NCBI GenBank assembly: GCA_963750995.1
Contig: CAVVST010000005.1
Location: 1,612,001 to 1,676,000 of the forward strand
Length of the DNA: 64,000 nt
From: CAVVST01 sp963750995
GTDB lineage: Bacteria > Acidobacteriota > Vicinamibacteria > Vicinamibacterales > UBA2999
Direction of reading: 5' to 3'
The stretch's first letter is position 1. Each line of letters begins with the position of its first letter. Below are positions 52,580-60,025 of this stretch, in pieces. Below the pieces are notes generated by a model, which was not told where the DNA came from, made no database searches, and saw only the letters and a program-made list of their open reading frames with translations. The position numbers were made by a program, and so were the translations under genes.

Positions 52580-53446
52580 TCACTTGGCGGCGGGCACCGC
52601 GTCGTTCAGCAGCGTTTCCGTGAAGTACATGTTGTCGCGGACCGAGCAGTTCCACGGCACCTGCATGAACGCGACGGTGGACTGGCGCAGCGTGATCGTG
52701 TGCTCGATCGGTTTCATATAGGCGCCCGGGTCGTCGATGGTGCGGCGCACGGTGAGTATCTTGTCGGCGCCCAGGGTGTAGCGCTCGATGATGTGCGCCT
52801 TCGGCGTCATCGGGTGTCCCATCTGGTCGAGCCACGCCCGCCCGTTCAAACCGATCGTGTCGATCACAAACGTGTCACCGTTCTCGTACCAGCCGATCGA
52901 GTCGCCCCAGGCGGTGGGATCCAGGTCTTCGAGCGGCGGATGCGTGCTGTTCAGCCGGATGACCCTGAACGTCTGCATCAGCTCGTGGTGCATGATCACG
53001 CGATCGGGCATCTGGAGAAACTGTGTCCGGGTCGGATGCGCGTACGCCCGCAGCGGTCCATTGGGCTCGCAGAAGCGGATCCACGGGTCGGTCGTCTTCT
53101 CCGGCTGGGCCTCCGGGCCGGTCGGCGGGATCTCCGACAGCGTCCGCTGCAGCGCCCACGGCTGGTACTCGATGTCCTTCTCCTTGCCGCGCTGCGCTCC
53201 CTGTCGGTCGGCCATGCTGATGCTCTGATAGGGAGTCGCCAGCCACGAACCCGCGAGGTTCGGCACCGCCGACGGCTTCAGGTTCTGCGGCTGCGTCGTC
53301 GGCAGAAAGTTCTTGAGCTCCAGCAGGTTCGCCGGCGGCGCCGGCGCTACCGGGAACACAGTGGGCGCCTGCGCGCGCCCGGTCTGGACGGTCAGCAGCA
53401 TCACCGCGCCAGCCAGCGCACTCGAAGACATCAGCACACGACGCAT
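52580..53446 (-). CDS. Secreted protein, six-member paralogous family (member 3)
   Basis: About 288 residues; the ATG at 53446 fits the GGAGGGG site better than the ATG at 53452. Signal peptide (VLMSSSALAGAVMLLTVQTG, then RAQA), then a mature part closely matching member 1 (40441): IRFCEPNGPLRAYAHPTRTQ, FLQMPDRVIMHHELMQTFRV, TAWGDSIGWYENGDTFVIDT, IGLNGRAWLDQMGHP, TIDDPGAYMKPIEH and NCSVRDNMYFTETLL. Like member 1 it carries the GTAGACTACG motif upstream. Function unknown. The near-identical C-terminal CSVRDNxYFTETLL in the two suggests a conserved surface. Confidence 0.8.
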   Translation of the reverse strand: MRRVLMSSSALAGAVMLLTVQTGRAQAPTVFPVAPAPPANLLELKNFLPTTQPQNLKPSAVPNLAGSWLATPYQSISMADRQGAQRGKEKDIEYQPWALQRTLSEIPPTGPEAQPEKTTDPWIRFCEPNGPLRAYAHPTRTQFLQMPDRVIMHHELMQTFRVIRLNSTHPPLEDLDPTAWGDSIGWYENGDTFVIDTIGLNGRAWLDQMGHPMTPKAHIIERYTLGADKILTVRRTIDDPGAYMKPIEHTITLRQSTVAFMQVPWNCSVRDNMYFTETLLNDAVPAAK

Positions 53447-53482
53447 ACGCATTCCCCTCCGAAGGCGTGGACGAAGACGCCG

Positions 53483-53492
53483 CGTAGTCTAC
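53483..53492 (-). promoter_or_regulatory. Shared GTAGACTACG motif upstream of secreted-family member 3
   Basis: On the minus strand GTAGACTACG, 36 bases upstream of the ATG at 53446. Identical ten-base motif at 40403-40412 and 42412-42421. TAGACT could serve as -10 box. Confidence 0.45.
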
Positions 53493-53565
53493 ACCGTTCT
53501 TTTCGACCGTCGGCGCGCGGCCGAACCTGTGGTCTACTTGTGCCCGCTGCGAGGAGGCGGCGTTC

Positions 53566-54129
53566 ATGGCAAATCGAGCGGGGCGGGTCAGCGGTGCGAT
53601 CATCGCGCTGGTCGTGGCAATGGTGCCGGTCATCGTCCAGGCACAGGGGCGCGGTGCAGGCCCGGGTCCTTCTCCCGCGGGACGGTTCGTAGACAACGGC
53701 GACGAGACGGTCACCGATACGATGACGGGCTTGATGTGGGAAAAGAAGACGTCTGCGGTCGGCAGCGGCGCGAGCTCGATGGATGTTCGCGACGTCGACA
53801 ACAAGTTCACGTGGGAATACGCGATGAATGATTACGTGGACCGGCTGAACGGCAGGCTGATCGCCTTCGCCACGGACACCGCGTTTGCCCGTCACACCGA
53901 TTGGCGGATCCCGACGATGCAGGAACTGCAGACGATCGTCGAGCCCGCGTCTCCGGGCCGGATCAACCCGGCGTTTGGCCCGAACGCACCGGCCAGCTAC
54001 TGGACCTCGTCGCGGCGGCTGCTTGGCCCGACCGCGGTGCCGTGGTACGTCGGTTTCGGCCCGGACATTCCCGTCTATGTCGGCCAGCCGTTCAGCTTCC
54101 ACGTCCGCGCCGTGCGGAACGCGCGTTGA
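53566..54129 (+). CDS. Exported DUF1566/Lcl-domain protein
   Basis: About 187 residues. Signal peptide GAIIALVVAMVPVIVQAQGR, then the DUF1566 (Lcl C-terminal) pattern: GRFVDNGDETVTDTMTGLMW at the start, a central DYVDRLNGRLIAF region, HTDWRIPTMQELQTIVEPAS and INPAFGPNAPASYWTSSRR. DUF1566 domains occur in exported proteins of Legionella (Lcl, a collagen-like adhesin) and many environmental bacteria and usually bind at the cell surface. The GDETVTD...GLMW signature is typical. It is monocistronic, between minus-strand genes, with a palindromic repeat cluster downstream. Confidence 0.85.
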   Translation: MANRAGRVSGAIIALVVAMVPVIVQAQGRGAGPGPSPAGRFVDNGDETVTDTMTGLMWEKKTSAVGSGASSMDVRDVDNKFTWEYAMNDYVDRLNGRLIAFATDTAFARHTDWRIPTMQELQTIVEPASPGRINPAFGPNAPASYWTSSRRLLGPTAVPWYVGFGPDIPVYVGQPFSFHVRAVRNAR

Positions 54130-54162
54130 AGCTGTCAGTTTCCTCGTCGTGTCCGTCGTAGT

Positions 54163-54243
54163 GTCCGGCTTTAGCCGGACCTACCCTGGTCCGCCTGAAG
54201 GCGGACACTACGTCTGCCGCGAGTGGTCCGCCTGAAGGCGGAC
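54163..54243. repeat. Cluster of three type A REP-like palindromes
   Basis: GTCCGGCTTTAGCCGGAC at 54163-54180, and GTCCGCCTGAAGGCGGAC at 54189-54206 and again at 54226-54243. The same two stem versions occur together at 50378-50420. The last copy ends two bases before the stop codon of the 54245-54973 gene. Located between convergent genes. Confidence 0.78.
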
Positions 54244-54244
54244 T

Positions 54245-54973
54245 CTACTTCTGCGCCTCGAGGTACGCGTAGCACTCGTACTCGAGCACGCGCATGTTGC
54301 GTTCCTGCCGCCGGTACAGCGGCAGACTGATTTTCCACGGCCGCGAAAATACCTTCGGGTCTTCGATCGTGGCTTCGTACAGGATGTGATCGGGGCCGGT
54401 CCGGGTATAGCGCTCCACCACGTGCAGTCCGGCACTGTGATAGTTGCCCGACCGATCGAACCAGGTCTGGTCGGTGAAGTGGACGACGTCGGCGACGAGG
54501 GTGTCGCCCTCCCATCGGCCGCGTGAATCCCCCATCCACCACTGGATCGGCCCCTTCGGATGCGGCGTGTTCAAGTAGATGTTCCGCACGGTGTGGACGT
54601 ACTCGTAGAGGATCGAGACCTGGTCACCCTGCTGGATGATCTGGAACGGGTACGGCATGTACGTGATTCGCGGCACGCCGGCCATGAAGCACTTCGCCTC
54701 GGGGTCGTCGGTGAGCCGCTTCTTGAAATTCTCCTGGCGCCGTGCGAGCGCGGCCGGCAGGTAGGGAATCTCGCCGCCTTCGACGATTCCCTGGCCTCCG
54801 GGGACGCCGAGCTCCGGTGAATGATCCTCGATGTTCCAGACGGCGGTGTTGAGCGCCTGCCAGATACCCTGCAGGTCCGGATGTCCGTCAGCGGTTCGCG
54901 GCGCTCGATACGCCTGCTGCGCGGACGCCGGCGCCGCAAGGAGGAGCAGCGCAAGGACAACCGCGCGCGCCAC
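54245..54973 (-). CDS. Secreted protein, six-member paralogous family (member 4)
   Basis: About 242 residues from a GTG at 54973, two bases after the DUF6152 stop. Signal peptide AVVLALLLLAAPASAQQ, then the family features: DGHPDLQGIWQAL, AKCFMAGVPRITYMPYPFQI, QGDQVSILYEYVHTVRNIYL, DSRGRWEGDTLVADVVHFTD with QTWFDRSGNYHSAGLHVVER, and EDPKVFSRPW near the end. It is the last gene of a three-gene unit (member 5, DUF6152 gene 3, member 4), with overlapping or nearly abutting ends. Function unknown; the tight linkage to a DUF6152 gene argues for a shared process. Confidence 0.8.
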   Translation of the reverse strand: MARAVVLALLLLAAPASAQQAYRAPRTADGHPDLQGIWQALNTAVWNIEDHSPELGVPGGQGIVEGGEIPYLPAALARRQENFKKRLTDDPEAKCFMAGVPRITYMPYPFQIIQQGDQVSILYEYVHTVRNIYLNTPHPKGPIQWWMGDSRGRWEGDTLVADVVHFTDQTWFDRSGNYHSAGLHVVERYTRTGPDHILYEATIEDPKVFSRPWKISLPLYRRQERNMRVLEYECYAYLEAQK

Positions 54974-54975
54974 GC

Positions 54976-55374
54976 CTAGCGTCCCTCCTCGGGGTTGTCG
55001 CCGCCGAAGAGCACCCGGCCGTCCGACAGCTTGGTCTGCCCGCCGCCGTACAACTGCCGCGATCCGTCCCGCGCCTGGAAGCCGGTGACCGTCACGGCCG
55101 CGCCAACCGGCAGGTCATCGTCGCGCCAGCCGCGGCGATAGAGGCCGTTGGCGCTGCTGAACCAGACCTCCCAGCCCAGGACGACGCCCTTGTCGTCCTT
55201 GACGTCGATGGAGAGGCGCGCGTGAGGATTCCGCCACTCCATCCTGGTGATCGTTCCCGTTACGGTGACCGTCTTGCTCATTTCGAATCCGGCCGCCACC
55301 GAGTGATGGGCCTGCACGGCGACCGACGCCAGCAGCGCGGCGGCGGCGACGCCCGCCAGGCATCGTCCGATCAT
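54976..55374 (-). CDS. DUF6152 family exported protein 3
   Basis: About 132 residues. The ATG at 55374 overlaps the upstream stop as ATGA. Signal peptide (CLAGVAAAALLASVAVQA) precedes HHSVAAGFE, then TVTVTGTITRMEWRNPHARL, SIDVKDDKGVVLGWEVWFSS, NGLYRRGWRDDDLPVGAAVT and the DUF6152-like C-terminal LYGGGQTKLSDGRVLFGG. The paired His after the signal peptide and the NPHA segment are conserved across the four copies of this window. It is sandwiched between two secreted-family genes in one operon. Confidence 0.85.
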   Translation of the reverse strand: MIGRCLAGVAAAALLASVAVQAHHSVAAGFEMSKTVTVTGTITRMEWRNPHARLSIDVKDDKGVVLGWEVWFSSANGLYRRGWRDDDLPVGAAVTVTGFQARDGSRQLYGGGQTKLSDGRVLFGGDNPEEGR

Positions 55375-56309
55375 CGCTGCACCTGCCGTTTCTCCCACGC
55401 CTGCCGCAGCGCGCGCGCTTCGCTGGCGCTGATGCCGGGGAACACGCCCAGCCCGCTGTTGCGGAACAGCTGCATCTGCTCGGTGTTGGCCTCGTAGCAC
55501 GCCTCCTCCCACACCTCGGAGCCCGGCACCGTGTTCCGGCGGAACGCAAACGCCATCGTGAACGGCCGCGTGTACACGTTCGCGTCCTCGATCGTGGCGG
55601 CGAAATGAATGGTGTTCGCGTCGATGAGCGTGAGGCGCTCGGTTGTCCGTGCCTCCTCGGTGAAGAAGCGCCCGCGCTGATCGACGAACGGCTTTCCGTT
55701 CTGGTTGGTCGTGTCGATCACCAGCGTGTTCCCTTCCCAGCGGCCACGGGGGTCTCCCTGCCACAGCGCGATCTTCGCGCCGATGTGGGGACGGCCGTCG
55801 AGCGGGATGATGCGGAACGGATGCGCGGACAGCCCCTCGCCGGTGACGACCAGGTGATCGGCGTTCTGCAGGAACTGATACAGGTTCGCCATGTACATCG
55901 TGCCCAGGCCGCCGGCGAGGAAGCACGCGGCGTTGTGGTGCAGGTACTTCGCCGCGTTCTCGCGGCGGCGGGCGTCGGCCCACGGCTGCATCGGCACCTT
56001 GCCGTCGGCCGGATCGACCACCACGCTCGGCCCGCCGCTGTCGTCGGGCGTTCGCGGGTGCGCTTCGAAGTCCTCGAAGGCGGCGACGCGGCGCCGCCAG
56101 TAGCCGCGGAAGTCGGGCTTGCCGTCCGGCGTGCGCGGCGGATTGAACGTCTTGGCCGCCTCGACGGCGCAGGCGTGAAACGCGGCGTGATTGTCGTCAG
56201 GGCACACGGACTTCGGGGCTTCCTGCCCGGCGAGCGTGACGAGCATCGCCGGCGACAACGCCGCGGCGCCGGTCAGCGCGATGAGAATTCTGACAAGACG
56301 TCCCTGCAC
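55371..56309 (-). CDS. Secreted protein, six-member paralogous family (member 5)
   Basis: About 312 residues, the longest and most diverged member. Signal peptide ILIALTGAAALSPAMLVTLA, a unique N-terminal region with four Cys-containing stretches (VCPDDNHAAFHACAVEAAKT), then PPRTPDGKPDFRGYWRRRVA and the family core: AACFLAGGLGTMYMANLYQF, DPRGRWEGNTLVIDTTNQNG, KPFVDQRGRFFTEEARTTER and EDANVYTRPFTMAFAFRRN. The C-terminus is helical and basic (SEARALRQAWEKRQVQR). First gene of the operon with DUF6152 gene 3 and member 4. The extra Cys-rich segment may bind a cofactor or form disulfides. Function unknown. Confidence 0.78.
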   Translation of the reverse strand: MQGRLVRILIALTGAAALSPAMLVTLAGQEAPKSVCPDDNHAAFHACAVEAAKTFNPPRTPDGKPDFRGYWRRRVAAFEDFEAHPRTPDDSGGPSVVVDPADGKVPMQPWADARRRENAAKYLHHNAACFLAGGLGTMYMANLYQFLQNADHLVVTGEGLSAHPFRIIPLDGRPHIGAKIALWQGDPRGRWEGNTLVIDTTNQNGKPFVDQRGRFFTEEARTTERLTLIDANTIHFAATIEDANVYTRPFTMAFAFRRNTVPGSEVWEEACYEANTEQMQLFRNSGLGVFPGISASEARALRQAWEKRQVQR

Positions 56310-56370
56310 GACGACCTCCCTTCAGAAGGCGCCCTGATTCTCGCGCAGATGACGGGGAAGTGCTACAGGA

Positions 56371-57390
56371 TCAATGCCGCGGTGAAGCGGGGCGAAGATC
56401 GGCGCGCGAAGCCTCGTCATAGTCGGGCATATAAACCCTCAGGCGACCGTCAGCAGTGTTCTTCGAATAGCCGGCAACGAGGTGCCTGACATACTCCTTC
56501 GGCGAGAAGTCGAACGGATCGCTCGGGTCGGCGTCGATGAGACGCATGTCGGTGTCGGTCATCGTCAACCGGCCAAACCGCAGCACGTTGCCCCGGTAGT
56601 GCATGTAGTTCCGCCCTTCACCCGTCGCGCGGGCCGGCGGCGACGACCCGAACGTTTCGACGATCCGATCGCCATCAACACGAATCCTGGTCAGCCGCCC
56701 TGAGATCTTCGGGTCGGGCAGCAGCCTGTCCGGCAGCAGCAGAAAGTCGTCGTCCTGCGCTTCAAAGCCGCGCGCGCGATTCGACGACACCAGGTCGTCC
56801 AGTTCGAGGTGCAGCAGGTTCATCAACCCGCCGATCGGCATGCCTCCGGTCTTCACCGACTGCGGATGCAGCCGGATGCGGCCGTCGCGGGTCGCCGAGA
56901 TGTCCGCGACGATCGTGAACGGAACGGCGACGCCCTTGTGGAGCGTCCCCTTCTGCTTCACTCGTCCGTCTTCGATCGTCACAGTGACATCGCTGATGGG
57001 CGCACCCTTGTAATTGAACGTTCGATTGTTAAGGAGCGATGTCAGGCTTGCCGGCGTCATCGCCACTTCGCCGGCGTCGATGCGCAGCGAGTACGACCCG
57101 ACATCGTCAAAGATCGGCGGCCGGCCAGGACGCAGCGGGATCAACGCGCCCTGGATGTGCCGGACCTCCAGCACGATCCCGGGACCAATCCGGAAGTGCA
57201 CATTCTGAAAATCGACGGATACCGGTCCGGTGGATCGGCCAGTTGTGGCGACGGCCGCGTCTGACGTGTAGGGCGGGTTCTGTGAAACGGACCCGCCGGC
57301 GTCGGCGGAACTCGCGATTTCGCGCGCAGGTTCAGTTCGCTGGCACCCCGCAAGCAGGAGCAGAGCGAATACGGACCACCTCGCTCGCAT
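56371..57390 (-). CDS. Lipoprotein of unknown function
   Basis: About 339 residues from the ATG at 57390, chosen because it gives a lipoprotein signal: MRARWSVFALLLLAGC with the acylated Cys at residue 16. A short polar linker containing a repeat-encoded SQNPPYTSDAAVATTG leads into a beta-rich domain: PVSVDFQNVHFRIGPGIVLE, VRHIQGALIPLRPGRPPIFD, YSLRIDAGEVAMTPASLTSL, NNRTFNYKGAPISDVTVTIE and DGRIRLHPQSVKTGGMPIGG. The layout of alternating strands resembles AsmA/YdbH-like or LptC-like lipid-binding proteins, but the similarity is only in feel. Divergent from DUF6152 gene 4. Confidence 0.75.
   Translation of the reverse strand: MRARWSVFALLLLAGCQRTEPAREIASSADAGGSVSQNPPYTSDAAVATTGRSTGPVSVDFQNVHFRIGPGIVLEVRHIQGALIPLRPGRPPIFDDVGSYSLRIDAGEVAMTPASLTSLLNNRTFNYKGAPISDVTVTIEDGRVKQKGTLHKGVAVPFTIVADISATRDGRIRLHPQSVKTGGMPIGGLMNLLHLELDDLVSSNRARGFEAQDDDFLLLPDRLLPDPKISGRLTRIRVDGDRIVETFGSSPPARATGEGRNYMHYRGNVLRFGRLTMTDTDMRLIDADPSDPFDFSPKEYVRHLVAGYSKNTADGRLRVYMPDYDEASRADLRPASPRH
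57272..57297. repeat. Degenerate type B REP-like palindrome inside the lipoprotein gene
   Basis: A 26-base element with intact outer stem (GGCGGGT..ACCCGCC) but altered inner stem and loop. It lies in frame in the linker just after the lipobox and encodes part of SQNPPYTS on the minus strand. An in-coding copy shows that these elements can insert in linkers without breaking the protein. Confidence 0.6.
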
Positions 57391-57496
57391 CACCTGAAAA
57401 ACACAGCAAGGGAAGTGCCTCTGGAGAGCGTGCACGGGCACGGCTGTGCGCAAAGTCCAGCTTCGGGGGATAATGCGCGCCTACGGAGGTGTTCCC

Positions 57497-57869
57497 GTGA
57501 GTAGACGCATCATTGCCCTCGTCGTGATTGGCGCCGCGCTCCTGATGAGCCCGGCCCTCGTGGTGGCGCATCACGGTGCCGCCACGTTCGATACGGAAGG
57601 CGAAATCACCATCAAAGGAACCGTGACGGAATGGGTCTGGTCCAATCCGCATTCCATCCTCAGGCTCGAAGTCAAGGCGGCGGACGGCACCGTCAAGAAG
57701 TGGTCGGTCGCCACCGCCAACATCGCCGACCTCTCGAAACGCGGATGGGCGCGGCGATCGTTCAGCCGCGGGTGATGAGGTCACCGTGACGATCCAGCCG
57801 GCCAAGAGCGGCGAGCCGGTCGGGATGATCAGGACCGTCCTGCTGGCCAATGGCCAGAAACTGCAGTAG
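57497..57869 (+). CDS. DUF6152 family exported protein 4 (one frameshift)
   Basis: About 124 residues after correction. Starts at a GTG at 57497 after a GGAGGTG site; GATAAT at 57469-57474 may be its -10 box. Signal peptide (IIALVVIGAALLMSPALVVA) precedes HHGAATFD, then GEITIKGTVTEWVWSNPHSI, LRLEVKAADGTVKKWSVATA and LSKRGWARRSFS. Near 57766-57771 one surplus base breaks the frame. Correcting it restores a PGDEVTVTIQPAKSGEP-like segment matching the PGD turn of the paralogues and a TAG stop at 57869. A secreted-family gene follows three bases later. Confidence 0.78.
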
Positions 57870-57871
57870 CC

Positions 57872-58702
57872 ATGAGGATCACTATGCGCGCACGTTTGAC
57901 GGTCGCATCTCTGATCGCGGCGATGATCGCGATTTGTCCGTCCGGGGCAGCGGCGCAGTCCTGGAGTTTCCCCGGACTGGGCAACGCGGAGTTCGCAGCG
58001 GTCACTCCTGGAGGGGCGCCGCCACCGCGTGACCTGACGGGCGCGTGGGATCCAGGCCAGGCGGGCATCGCCGGAGGCGAGAACTACTTCTCCGGGAGGA
58101 GCGTGGCCCCCTTCACGCCGCGCGGCAAGGAGATGGTGGCCGGCAATCGACCGGGGCACGGCCCTTACTCCGCGAAGGTATCCGAGGGCAACGATCCACT
58201 GACGACACGCGGTGATCCGTCAGGCTTCCCGCGGATCGTGAACTACGAATTCCGGCCCACCCGAATCGTCCAGATGCCTGGCGCGGTGCTGATGTTGTAC
58301 TCGTTCAACCAGACGTGGCGCGTCATCTGGACCGACGGCCGGAAGCTGCCCGAGGATCCCGATCCGCGGTGGTTCGGCTACTCTGTCGGGCGCTGGGAAG
58401 ACGACTTCACCTTCGTCGTCGACACGGTCGGGATGACCGATCGCACATGGGTGGACAGCGGCGGCTTCCCGCACAGCGAGGCGATGCGCGTCCAGGAACG
58501 CTACCGCCGGGTCAATCTGAACACCATCGAGCTGACGGTGACCATCGACGATCCGCAGATCTACACCAAGCCCTGGATATCCCGCGACCGGATGCCGCTG
58601 AAGCGGCTGCCCGACAATACGGATTTCCTGGAGCAGATCTACGCGGCCTCCGAAGTCACCGGCTACAAGGAAGACATCGCCGTCAAGACCAAGACGCAGT
58701 AG
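57872..58702 (+). CDS. Secreted protein, six-member paralogous family (member 6)
   Basis: About 276 residues from the ATG at 57872, or the ATG at 57884, which has better ribosome-site spacing. Signal peptide LTVASLIAAMIAICPSGAAA, then RDLTGAWDPGQAG and the family core: FPRIVNYEFRPTRIVQMPGA, VLMLYSFNQTWRVIWTDGRK, SVGRWEDDFTFVVDTVGMTD with RTWVDSGGFPHSEAMRVQER and DDPQIYTKPWISRDRMPLKR. Coupled to DUF6152 gene 4 as member 2 is to gene 1. The C-terminal EVTGYKEDIAVKTKTQ is not shared. Function unknown. Confidence 0.8.
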   Translation: MRITMRARLTVASLIAAMIAICPSGAAAQSWSFPGLGNAEFAAVTPGGAPPPRDLTGAWDPGQAGIAGGENYFSGRSVAPFTPRGKEMVAGNRPGHGPYSAKVSEGNDPLTTRGDPSGFPRIVNYEFRPTRIVQMPGAVLMLYSFNQTWRVIWTDGRKLPEDPDPRWFGYSVGRWEDDFTFVVDTVGMTDRTWVDSGGFPHSEAMRVQERYRRVNLNTIELTVTIDDPQIYTKPWISRDRMPLKRLPDNTDFLEQIYAASEVTGYKEDIAVKTKTQ

Positions 58703-58763
58703 ATCGATCGGATCCCGCGAGGCGACAACGCGCAGGGCGAGTTCTGCGAAGCGACAAGCGTAG

Positions 58764-58789
58764 GGCGGGTTCCGCGAAGCGGACCCGCC
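58764..58789. repeat. Type B REP-like palindrome between convergent genes
   Basis: The reverse orientation of the canonical type B element (GGCGGGTTCCG..CGGACCCGCC, loop CGAA). It lies between the secreted-family stop (58702) and the dehydrogenase-like stop (58795). A degenerate half copy precedes it near 58741. Confidence 0.75.
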
Positions 58790-58794
58790 GATGG

Positions 58795-59946
58795 CTACTG
58801 GCTGTAGGTGATCCGGTAGATCTTGCCCTGCACGTCGTCAGACACGAGCAGCGATCCGTCGGCTGACTGCAAGACATCAACCGGCCGGCCCATCACCTCT
58901 TTCCCGTCGAAAAAGCCGCCAGCGAAGACCTCCTGGCCTGACGAGGTGCCGTCCTGGATGCGCACCACGGCGATCCGGTAGCCGAGCGGCGCGCTGCGGT
59001 TCCACGACCCGTGCTCGGCAACGAACAGTTGGTTCTTGTACTGCGCCGGAAACATCGTGCCGGTATAGAACGTCATGCCGATCGCGGCGACATGCGGTCC
59101 CATCTTCACGACCGGAGGCACGTAAGCGCCGCAGGACTTGCCCTTCCCGAACTCGGGATCGAGCACGTCCCCCTGGTGGCAATACGGGAATCCGAAGTGC
59201 TGTCCGACGCCGGTCGCCCGATTCACCTCGTCGCTCGGCAGGTTGTCCCCGAGCATGTCCCGCCCGTTGTCGGAGAACCAGAGGGCGCCGCCGGTCGGGT
59301 CGAAGGCCATGCCCACCGAGTTCCTGACACCGCGGGCGTACACCTCACGTCCCGATCCATCGGGATTCATGCGAAGGATCGTGGCCCAGGGGTCGCCGCG
59401 ATCGCAGACGTTGCAGGGACCGCCGACGGGCACGTACAGCTTTCCATCCGGCCCGAATCGCAGGTACTTCCAACTGTGACTGGTGGTGCTCGAGTCGGTG
59501 GGCAGATCAGCGACCACGATCGGCGCGGGGGGGTTGTCGAGTCGGCTGACGATGTTGTCGAACCGGACGATCCGGTGCTGCTCGCCGACGAACAGCGCGC
59601 CATCACGGAACGCAACACCGTTGGGCATGTTGAGGCCCGTGATGATCGTCTTCACCTCGTCGGCGCGCCCGTCGCGATTGGTATCGCGGACCGCATAGAC
59701 GTTGCCAATCTTCGGGTTTCCGGAAAAGAGGCCGAGGCTGCCGACGAACACCGTGCCGTCCGGAGCCAGGGCCATCTGGCGGGCAGACGACAGGCCCTCG
59801 GCATAGAGCGCGATCTGAAAGCCCGGGGGCAGCGACACCTTCGCGAACTGGACGACTGGAAGCGGCTTCTGCTGCGCCAGCGCCGGAAGCGTCGCGAGCG
59901 TCACGACGGCGAGGGCTGCGATAAGACGGAGCAAAGAAGGTTGCAA
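58795..59946 (-). CDS. Exported PQQ-type sugar dehydrogenase-like beta-propeller
   Basis: About 383 residues. Signal peptide (LIAALAVVTLATLPALAQ), then a soluble-glucose-dehydrogenase/SdhB-like propeller: LPPGFQIALYAEGLSSARQM, ALAPDGTVFVGSLGLFSG, LNMPNGVAFRDGALFVGEQH, SHSWKYLRFGPDGKLYVPVG, GPCNVCDRGDPWATILRMNP, GREVYARGVRNSVGMAFDPT, GQHFGFPYCHQGDV and LFVAEHGSWNRSAPLGYRIA. Proteins of this type oxidise sugars with PQQ in the periplasm, but some lack the cofactor site, and I cannot confirm the PQQ ligands. Paired cysteines (CNVC) could bind heme or form a disulfide. Monocistronic on the minus strand. Confidence 0.88.
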   Translation of the reverse strand: MQPSLLRLIAALAVVTLATLPALAQQKPLPVVQFAKVSLPPGFQIALYAEGLSSARQMALAPDGTVFVGSLGLFSGNPKIGNVYAVRDTNRDGRADEVKTIITGLNMPNGVAFRDGALFVGEQHRIVRFDNIVSRLDNPPAPIVVADLPTDSSTTSHSWKYLRFGPDGKLYVPVGGPCNVCDRGDPWATILRMNPDGSGREVYARGVRNSVGMAFDPTGGALWFSDNGRDMLGDNLPSDEVNRATGVGQHFGFPYCHQGDVLDPEFGKGKSCGAYVPPVVKMGPHVAAIGMTFYTGTMFPAQYKNQLFVAEHGSWNRSAPLGYRIAVVRIQDGTSSGQEVFAGGFFDGKEVMGRPVDVLQSADGSLLVSDDVQGKIYRITYSQ

Positions 59947-60025
59947 GGGTTCCTCACTTTACTGAGCTGAATGGCGCAGCGCTTGATGCTATCGTCGTTC
60001 GCCTCCCGCTTCCACGATTGGTTTC

